Source of the DNA: Nitrospina sp.
Lineage (GTDB): Bacteria; Nitrospinota; Nitrospinia; Nitrospinales; VA-1
Length of the DNA stretch: 6,671 bases
Assembly (NCBI GenBank): GCA_018665625.1
Contig: JABJCF010000170.1
Location: 1-6,671 of the forward strand
Direction: 5' to 3'
In this document: one piece after another, positions 1 through 4,157 of the stretch
Numbering within the stretch: the stretch's first letter is position 1
How the letters are laid out: each line of letters begins with the position of its first letter
Notes under the pieces: model-generated
Told to the model about the DNA's origin: nothing
Databases searched by the model: none
Seen by the model: only the letters and a program-made list of their open reading frames with translations
Program-made: the position numbers and the translations under genes

Positions 1-54
1 AGGTTAAAACAGGCCGTGTCGGTTCTCGATTATCATGATTTTATCATAGTTGAT

Positions 55-88
55 AAAAAAGGGCCTGTCTCAGATGAGACAAACCCTT
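55..88 (-). terminator. intrinsic terminator downstream of the tRNA-Arg half
   Basis: Read on the minus strand, an inverted repeat is followed by a run of six T. The inner stem pairs plus-strand 66-71 (TGTCTC) with 76-81 (GAGACA) around a 4-base loop. The outer stem pairs 59-63 (AAGGG) with 84-88 (CCCTT) across a 2x2 internal loop. The T-run is the complement of A55-A60. It begins a few bases after the tRNA CCA end, so it is most likely the native terminator of that tRNA gene. This suggests that the DNA left of the tRNA half is its original downstream flank. Confidence 0.8.
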
Positions 89-95
89 GATAATG

Positions 96-140
96 TGGTG
101 CCCCCGAGGCGATTCGAACGCCTGACCTACGGATTAGGAA
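96..140 (-). tRNA. partial tRNA-Arg(CCT), 3' half only, broken at the anticodon loop
   Basis: On the minus strand the 3' half of a tRNA can be read in full. The encoded CCA is the complement of 96-98, the discriminator A is at 99, and the acceptor 3' strand CGGGGGC is the complement of 100-106. The T arm has a perfect 5-bp stem (107-111 with 119-123) around loop TTCGAAT. Next come a 5-base variable region (124-128), anticodon-stem 3' strand TCCGT (129-133) and anticodon loop TTCCTAA (134-140) with anticodon CCT. The 5' stem strand should follow at 141-145 but only the first base fits, and no D arm or acceptor 5' strand is present. The gene cannot give a functional tRNA as it stands. tRNA-Arg(CCU) genes (for example argW of E. 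coli) are known integration sites for phages, and a bare 3' half is typical of the distal attachment-site copy. That reading is inference, since no integrase is visible. Confidence 0.85.
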
Positions 141-331
141 TGATGAGCGGTGGATTAAATCCACCTCCAAGAAATTTCATGTGCAAAGAAACCATGCAAA
201 ACATTCCAGACGGCCAGTTGTTTTGGATTATCAAAAACGGTTCTCCGGGAACCGGCATGCCGGCTTTTTCAGACTTAACCGATGAGCAGGTGTGGCAGCT
301 AGTAATTTTAATTCGCAACTTGAACGAATGA
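131..331 (+). pseudogene. 3' remnant of a c-type cytochrome gene, heme motif lost
   Basis: The frame encodes the C-terminal part of a class I-like cytochrome c domain, ending in TGA at 329-331. It aligns by hand with residues 408-471 of the tetraheme cytochrome at 1509-2924, with 42 of the last 60 residues identical. Shared blocks include NIPDGQLFW, IKNGS, GTGM (distal methionine ligand) and DEQVWQLV. The CXXCH that should lie about ten residues further upstream is absent, because the gene is cut where it meets the tRNA half. The segment GLG is encoded by GGATTAGGA (131-139), which is also anticodon-loop sequence of the tRNA, so the exact breakpoint is ambiguous. An ATG at 140 or 143 could open a 63- or 64-residue frame, but it lacks a well-spaced ribosome site and would make a heme-free stub. 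The frame that continues upstream to 50 merely reads the tRNA antisense. Confidence 0.75.
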
Positions 332-521
332 AACAAGGCCAAGCAAACCAACTCAAAAGACGTAGTAGAAGTACTACAAAAAAAACAAAAAACTCACCTC
401 AAAAACTTGGTCTTTTCCGCGATTTTTTTAATCCTTATTTTCTCCTATTCTTGAATTAGAACAAAGGGGATAACAAGAGCCCCAATAGGAATCATTAATT
501 CATTTAAGGAAAGGATCAACA
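332..521. other. AT-rich spacer, no gene seen
   Basis: Nothing coding is visible here. A small perfect hairpin (GTAGTA at 362-367, TACTAC at 372-377) is followed by A rather than T on the plus strand, so it is not a convincing terminator in either direction. The segment must hold the promoter of the gene at 522, but I see no convincing -35/-10 pair; TTGAAT at 451-456 has no matching -10 at normal spacing. Confidence 0.5.
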
Positions 522-1031
522 ATGAAAAAAGCGCTCATAGTTAATAAACCCTTACTGGGACTTCTCCTTTTTTTCAGTTTATTGGCAAGCCAAACGGTTT
601 CAGCCTCAAGCAATGCGAAAGCCGAACTGGAAGTCATTAAGAAGGATTTCGGTGCTGTATTAAAACTTAAAGGAGCCGCGCGTAAGGAGATCAACGCCAT
701 TGCGAATCTGTTTTCCCCTGATTCCAAACTTGCGGCCATAGATATAAGAAAAGCGAGTGGCGAGTTTTGTATGTTGGAAACCGTCACAAAGCATAACATG
801 ACCCATTTTTCTTCGCATCCGGAGAGTACCCACGAAGACATTGTTTATTACCTGAACCCCAAAACTTTTATTGAAAATGGGTTAGACGTAAACAAACTGC
901 CCCGGCAACCTGAAGAACTGGGGAAAATGGTTCCGATGCAGTGGTACTACTACGATGGCACTTATGTAGAACCACATCAAGGCACACGCATGAATAAAGA
1001 ATTCGTAATTATGACGGTTAACGTCAAATAA
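522..1031 (+). CDS. secreted protein of unknown function
   Basis: I do not recognise this 169-residue protein. The N-terminus is a clear Sec signal peptide: MKK, a hydrophobic core at about residues 10-22, then VSA as a likely cleavage site after residue 28. The mature part of about 140 residues is soluble and therefore probably periplasmic. It has one cysteine (C83), so it is neither a c-type cytochrome nor a disulfide-stabilised monomer. Histidines at 91, 95, 99 and 104 with Met 84 and 93 form a local cluster that could bind a metal, which is speculation. The C-terminal part is aromatic-rich (WYYYDGTYVEPHQG at 141-154). The ATG at 522 is supported by AAGGA at 511-515, six bases upstream. 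The gene stands alone between AT-rich spacers, and its position near cytochrome genes gives only a weak hint of a periplasmic redox role. Confidence 0.75.
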   Translation: MKKALIVNKPLLGLLLFFSLLASQTVSASSNAKAELEVIKKDFGAVLKLKGAARKEINAIANLFSPDSKLAAIDIRKASGEFCMLETVTKHNMTHFSSHPESTHEDIVYYLNPKTFIENGLDVNKLPRQPEELGKMVPMQWYYYDGTYVEPHQGTRMNKEFVIMTVNVK

Positions 1032-1147
1032 GTTTTTACAACTGAGGTTCGCTTGTTCCAATTCTCATTTATCACCACTGCTTCAGTACAGAGATAGGGA
1101 TTAGCGGGCTTTTCCGCAAAAGTTTAATTAAAAAAAAGGAGAAAGCC
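1032..1147. other. spacer upstream of the DUF2892 gene
   Basis: No gene is visible. A short GC stem (GCGG at 1104-1107, CCGC at 1114-1117) has a 6-base loop but no T-run after it, so a terminator for the gene ending at 1031 is not convincing. Confidence 0.4.
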
Positions 1148-1357
1148 ATGACACATTGTAACGTTGGACTCACAGACCGTGCTTTAAGGGTAGTTGCAGG
1201 CATCGTTTTGATTGGATATGGAACCTACCTTGCTGGAACCACTGGAATAGTAATGGGTGCTGTAGGTTTAATTCCATTAATCACTGGATTGATTGGAAAA
1301 TGCCCCGCTTATTCACTGTTAAAAATTAATACTTGTGACACCAAACATCTGGTTTAA
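1148..1357 (+). CDS. small inner-membrane protein, DUF2892 / YgaP-like transmembrane domain
   Basis: This 69-residue protein matches the pattern of the DUF2892 family, the membrane part also found in the rhodanese-like protein YgaP. The start has NVGLTDRALRVVAG (5-18), which fits the family's NxGxxDRxxRxxxG opening. Two hydrophobic helices follow at about 12-30 and 32-50, and then the family's closing motif CPAYSLLKINTC (52-63) with cysteines 52 and 63. No rhodanese domain is attached, so this is the stand-alone form. The family's biochemical role is not settled; association with sulfur or redox metabolism is often suggested. The ATG is backed by AGGAG at 1137-1141 with six bases spacing. The length is normal for the family and nothing looks broken. 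Confidence 0.88.
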   Translation: MTHCNVGLTDRALRVVAGIVLIGYGTYLAGTTGIVMGAVGLIPLITGLIGKCPAYSLLKINTCDTKHLV

Positions 1358-1400
1358 TTTAGCTAATAAACGAATATTTTTATGACTAAAAAGATCAGAT

Positions 1401-1446
1401 GTAGGAGTGCCTACCATGGGATCCCAACTCTACTTTTAGGGGTCCT
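1401..1446 (+). promoter_or_regulatory. possible structured leader of the tetraheme cytochrome gene
   Basis: Two adjacent hairpins can be drawn 60-110 bases upstream of the cytochrome start. The first is GTAGG (1401-1405) with CCTAC (1410-1414). The second is GGATCCC (1419-1425) with GGGGTCC (1439-1445), seven pairs including one G-U. A 10-base palindrome, TGGGATCCCA, lies at 1417-1426. A 7-codon frame (1416-1439, ATG to TAG) has AGGAG eight bases upstream, inside the first hairpin. There is no T-run. Whether any of this is transcribed or regulatory is unknown. Confidence 0.25.
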
Positions 1447-1508
1447 GTGTTCGAATAAATTGAAATGCTCTGGCTGTGGAGTGTTATCCAATAAGGGAGA
1501 GAAAAAAG

Positions 1509-2924
1509 ATGCACTATAAAAAACCATTTTCAGTTCTGAATATTTTTTCTTTAATTATGCTTTCTTTTTATTTAATCCCTTCGCTGATGTGGGCGAGTGA
1601 CGAACAAAAAGCTAAAGAAATTATTCAAAACCAATGCTCCACATGCCACAAGTTTGAAGGTGAACCGGAGTCCAAATTCAACCTTAAAGGTCCTGATCTG
1701 ATGTGGGCAGGGAATAAATATCAGCGCCCCTGGTTGATTCGTTGGCTAACCGGTAAAGAGGAGAATCTCTATCCAAAAGGTTATCGCTGGGATAATTCTC
1801 AGTCGAAAATACAGCATCCAGCTCTTTCTTTAGTGGATGCAAATACAGTTGCCGACTACTTTATTCAACACAATCAAGATCCTCGAATTAAGAAAAGTTT
1901 TGTCGATCTCGCCACCTTCACTGAAAGAGAATCTCAGTTTGGTGCAGATATTTTTCGCAAATTTTCCTGCCTTGGGTGCCATCAAATTAAGGAAGATGGA
2001 AAAAAAATTGGTGGCCCCATAAGTGCGAACTTATACGATGCTGGCAATCGATATAATCTGGACTGGTGGTCGCGCTTTGCTGAGAACCCGCAGGACTTCA
2101 CTCCGCACAGTGGAGAATATTTAGCAGACCTCAGTATGCTGGGAGCAAGATATATCATCGGTTACTTGATGACCCTTGGGGTGGATGATTTCAAATATTA
2201 CGAGCCTTGGACAAGTAAAGAATTTAAGAACACCAATATTAAAAATGGAGCCCGAGTTTATAAAGAATACTGCATGCAATGTCATGGATCTAAGGGCAAA
2301 GGAGATGGGCCTGGCGCATCTGGACTGGAACCTAAACCAGCCGTGCACGCACAAATGGCTTTAAGCGATTTCCCCGAAGATTATTTATACAACGTTGTTT
2401 ATCACGGTGGCAAAGCTGTTGGGAAGTCTCCTAATATGCCTGATTGGGGGCTCACTCTACCGACTCAGGATATTGCCGATGTCATTGCATTTCTAAGAGA
2501 CAACTTTAAAGGGGGAGATTCTACAGCTACCACACCAGAACCCAAAATGGTTAAGTCGACGGGTTGTGTCCAAAAACATAAAGCCAAAAAAGCACCCGCT
2601 ACTTATCTGAAACGGGAAAATCCGCTACCTGCAACAGAAACTCATTTTAAAGCAGGAAAAGCATTATTTTTGAAAGAAGCAAAACCTGTCCCCTGTCAAA
2701 TGTGTCATGGTAAAAAAGGCGATGGGAAAGGACTAGGCGCAGGCGGGCTAAACCCTCGTCCCAGGGATTTTACTTGCTCCGCCATGATGAAAAATATCCC
2801 TGATGGTCAATTGTTTTGGACGATAAAGAACGGTTCCTCTGGAACAGGAATGATGGCTTTTAGAAAATTAAAAGACGAACAAGTCTGGCAATTAGTTTAT
2901 TACATTAGGACACTAGTTAAATAA
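1509..2924 (+). CDS. exported tetraheme c-type cytochrome (four monoheme domains)
   Basis: This is a 471-residue periplasmic electron carrier with a signal peptide (residues 1-29, cleavage probably after WA). It has four heme-binding motifs: CSTCH (43-47), CLGCH (154-158), CMQCH (255-259) and CQMCH (396-400). Domains 3 and 4 resemble each other (CHG, then a GxGDGxG-type loop, GLxPxP, a distal methionine at 310 and at 448 or 449), which suggests duplication. Domains 1 and 2 are more divergent and their distal ligands are not obvious. A linker at about 335-380 holds a single cysteine (C353) that is not a CXXCH. No membrane helix follows the signal peptide, so the protein is probably soluble or complex-bound. 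I chose the ATG at 1509 because AAGGGAG lies nine bases upstream and the signal peptide begins there; an in-frame GTG at 1476 would add 11 residues and spoil it. Likely role: electron transfer between a quinol-oxidising or substrate-oxidising complex and an oxidase; the partner is not in the window. Confidence 0.88.
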   Translation: MHYKKPFSVLNIFSLIMLSFYLIPSLMWASDEQKAKEIIQNQCSTCHKFEGEPESKFNLKGPDLMWAGNKYQRPWLIRWLTGKEENLYPKGYRWDNSQSKIQHPALSLVDANTVADYFIQHNQDPRIKKSFVDLATFTERESQFGADIFRKFSCLGCHQIKEDGKKIGGPISANLYDAGNRYNLDWWSRFAENPQDFTPHSGEYLADLSMLGARYIIGYLMTLGVDDFKYYEPWTSKEFKNTNIKNGARVYKEYCMQCHGSKGKGDGPGASGLEPKPAVHAQMALSDFPEDYLYNVVYHGGKAVGKSPNMPDWGLTLPTQDIADVIAFLRDNFKGGDSTATTPEPKMVKSTGCVQKHKAKKAPATYLKRENPLPATETHFKAGKALFLKEAKPVPCQMCHGKKGDGKGLGAGGLNPRPRDFTCSAMMKNIPDGQLFWTIKNGSSGTGMMAFRKLKDEQVWQLVYYIRTLVK

Positions 2925-2939
2925 TCTGAAAGGCAATTT

Positions 2940-3395
2940 ATGAATAATGTCAACCTGAACTCTCTGGCTAAAGACCTGAATAAAGAGCCGCCCAGCAGTC
3001 CTCGCGAAATGCTGGGTGGTTATGTCATATTGGCTCGCTGCGTGGACAAATGTCGATCATTCCTTGCAGGAAAAAATGGGGAATATAATTATTGGCCTTG
3101 CTCTTTATGCGAAGCACTGGAAGCTTTCTCCGGCGTGGACCATGTATATATGAAAGATTTTATTGCTACTGGCGCCTCGGATGAGGAAGTCGCCGAATGG
3201 TTCAAGGACCATTCAAAAGTAAAAAGTGAAATTGAAAAAATTAGGTGGAATAACAAGATGCGTGATCTGCGAATTTGTGATATGTCCGATCAAGCTCAGG
3301 AGTTTCTTGAAAACTATATCCAGGAAAATGTACCTAAGCATCGACCTGCATATGTATGGTTTGACGTTTTTGATTTGGAAGAAGAGAGGCTTTAA
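2940..3395 (+). CDS. DUF5069 domain protein
   Basis: This 151-residue soluble protein matches the DUF5069 family. It opens with the family's core: PPSSPREMLGGYVILARCVD at 17-36, followed by K37 and R39, and then GKNGEYNYWPC (44-54). An acidic helix with ASDEEVAEWF (79-88) follows, which fits the family's D-E-(I/V) W helix. The biochemical function of the family is unknown to me. There are five cysteines, of which C34/C38 (CxxxC) and C54/C57 (CxxC) form two pairs close to the conserved core; a metal or redox site is possible but unproven. No signal peptide is present, so it should be cytoplasmic. The start is set by AAAGG at 2929-2933, six bases upstream. Only 15 bases separate it from the cytochrome stop, with no terminator between, so the two are probably one operon. 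Confidence 0.85.
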   Translation: MNNVNLNSLAKDLNKEPPSSPREMLGGYVILARCVDKCRSFLAGKNGEYNYWPCSLCEALEAFSGVDHVYMKDFIATGASDEEVAEWFKDHSKVKSEIEKIRWNNKMRDLRICDMSDQAQEFLENYIQENVPKHRPAYVWFDVFDLEEERL

Positions 3396-3435
3396 TCTCC
3401 TTCTCCCCTTCCCTGCAATTTTGAATTATAATTAT

Positions 3436-3459
3436 AGAAAGTGCCCTTCAACACTTTCT
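3436..3459 (+). promoter_or_regulatory. stem-loop just upstream of the DUF423 ribosome site
   Basis: AGAAAGTG (3436-3443) and CACTTTCT (3452-3459) form a perfect 8-bp stem around an 8-base loop. It ends four bases before AAGGAG (3464-3469), the ribosome binding site of the next gene. There is no T-run, so it is not a standard terminator. It could modulate translation or mRNA stability, or be chance. A perfect TATAAT lies at 3427-3432 just before it, but no recognisable -35 sits 17 bases upstream. Confidence 0.35.
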
Positions 3460-3475
3460 CATCAAGGAGTATTGC

Positions 3476-3889
3476 ATGGAAGAAAATGATAAAACCACCA
3501 GACAAGGCTTGGGCTGGGTATCTTTAGGCGCAGGCTTGGCGGGGATGAGTGTCATGCTGGGTGCTTTCGGTGCCCATTCTTTAAAAGCTCGCTTGACAGA
3601 AAAAAAGCTCGCTACTTTTCATACCGCTACAGACTACCTCGGCTACCATGCATTAGGTTTGCTAGCTATTGGCCTTCTCATTTATCTCGTGGATGGCGAA
3701 ACCGCCCGAAAATTGAAACGTTCTGCTGTTTGGATTTGCGTTGGAATCCTTTTCTTTTGTGGCAGCCTTTATGGCTTGGTGTTTGACGGGCCCCGATTTC
3801 TGGGCCCCATCACCCCATTGGGTGGACTCTGCTTCATGATAGGTTGGTTTACAATGGCTCTTGCATTACTTAAAACATCAAAAACCTGA
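3476..3889 (+). CDS. inner-membrane protein, DUF423 / YgdD family
   Basis: This 137-residue membrane protein has the hallmarks of the DUF423 family (E. coli YgdD, Bacillus YwdK). The motif GAFGAHSLK occurs at 29-37, and a histidine in YLGYHALGLL (54-63) matches the family's YxxxHAL segment. Four membrane helices are predictable at about 11-31, 56-72, 82-103 and 112-133, and the glycine/proline-rich PITPLGG (111-117) precedes the last. The length is typical. The function of the family is not established. The ATG is clear, with AAGGAG at 3464-3469 and six bases spacing. It lies 80 bases after the DUF5069 gene with no intervening terminator, so it may be read through from the cytochrome promoter, although a TATAAT at 3427 allows for its own. 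The next gene is separated by a strong terminator. Confidence 0.9.
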   Translation: MEENDKTTRQGLGWVSLGAGLAGMSVMLGAFGAHSLKARLTEKKLATFHTATDYLGYHALGLLAIGLLIYLVDGETARKLKRSAVWICVGILFFCGSLYGLVFDGPRFLGPITPLGGLCFMIGWFTMALALLKTSKT

Positions 3890-4157
3890 AAAAATTTTTA
3901 TTCGCTAAAACCTTCAAAAACAATTCCCTAATCGGATCACACCCTCTATTTAAGCAACCAACCATTTAAATTACCTTTACAAACAATTTAACCTCTGGTA
4001 ACTTAGCTTTTAGTTAGGTTTGGGCTAATCACTGGAAATTAATAATTTCTGCCATTTTCCGTTTTAGCCCCTTTTTTTTACATAATATTAAACTTACATT
4101 AATTGTAAAAATTAATTAATCAAGCCAAATTGAATTAACTTTAAAAAGGACTGGGCC
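3890..4157. other. AT-rich spacer with terminator and presumed chemoreceptor promoter
   Basis: There is no coding potential in these 268 bases. The left two-thirds carry the terminator listed separately. The rest is very AT-rich and includes an inverted repeat TTACA/TGTAA (4094-4098 and 4104-4108, 5-base spacer) that could be a small operator or chance. I find no convincing sigma-28 flagellar promoter (TAAA-15-GCCGATAA type), no sigma-54 -24/-12 box and no good sigma-70 pair. Confidence 0.5.
4022..4079 (+). terminator. intrinsic terminator after the DUF423 gene
   Basis: GGGCTAA (4022-4028) pairs perfectly with TTAGCCC (4064-4070), and C then eight T follow (4072-4079). Inside the arm a second hairpin can form (GAAATT 4035-4040 with AATTTC 4044-4049). 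An alternative long arm pairs GGAAA at 4034-4038 with TTTCC at 4056-4060. The stem plus U-tract on the plus strand is the textbook form. It sits about 130 bases after the DUF423 stop and insulates the chemoreceptor gene from the upstream operon. Confidence 0.8.

Noticed and set aside
50..331. A 93-codon plus-strand frame reading from ATG 50 through to the cytochrome remnant, as if a fused protein
   Set aside because: Its first part, with the VPPRRFERLT string, is the antisense of the tRNA T arm and acceptor, a well-known false reading over tRNA genes. Only the part from about 131 resembles a real protein.
96..331. Group I intron in tRNA-Arg(CCT), since such introns are known in the anticodon loop of this tRNA in some bacteria
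   Set aside because: The sequence next to the anticodon loop is recognisable cytochrome coding DNA on the opposite strand, leaving no room for intron core structure. No tRNA 5' half (D arm, acceptor strand) is visible further right to 521.
362..385. Hairpin GTAGTA/TACTAC with an adjacent A8 tract as a terminator
   Set aside because: On the plus strand the stem is followed by A, and on the minus strand the T-run comes before the stem. Neither orientation fits an intrinsic terminator.
1104..1117. GCGG/CCGC hairpin as terminator of the secreted-protein gene
   Set aside because: Only four pairs and no U-tract after it.
1417..1460. A second tRNA-like fragment, because TTCGAAT occurs at 1450-1456
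   Set aside because: The bases flanking the apparent T loop do not pair, and no acceptor or anticodon arm can be built around it.
1476..1508. GTG at 1476 as the cytochrome start
   Set aside because: It would put 11 charged and polar residues before the signal peptide and has no good ribosome site; ATG 1509 has AAGGGAG nine bases upstream.
2580..2600. Fifth heme site in the cytochrome linker (C353, H357)
   Set aside because: The segment reads CVQKH, with only one cysteine and no C before the histidine, so it is not a CXXCH motif.
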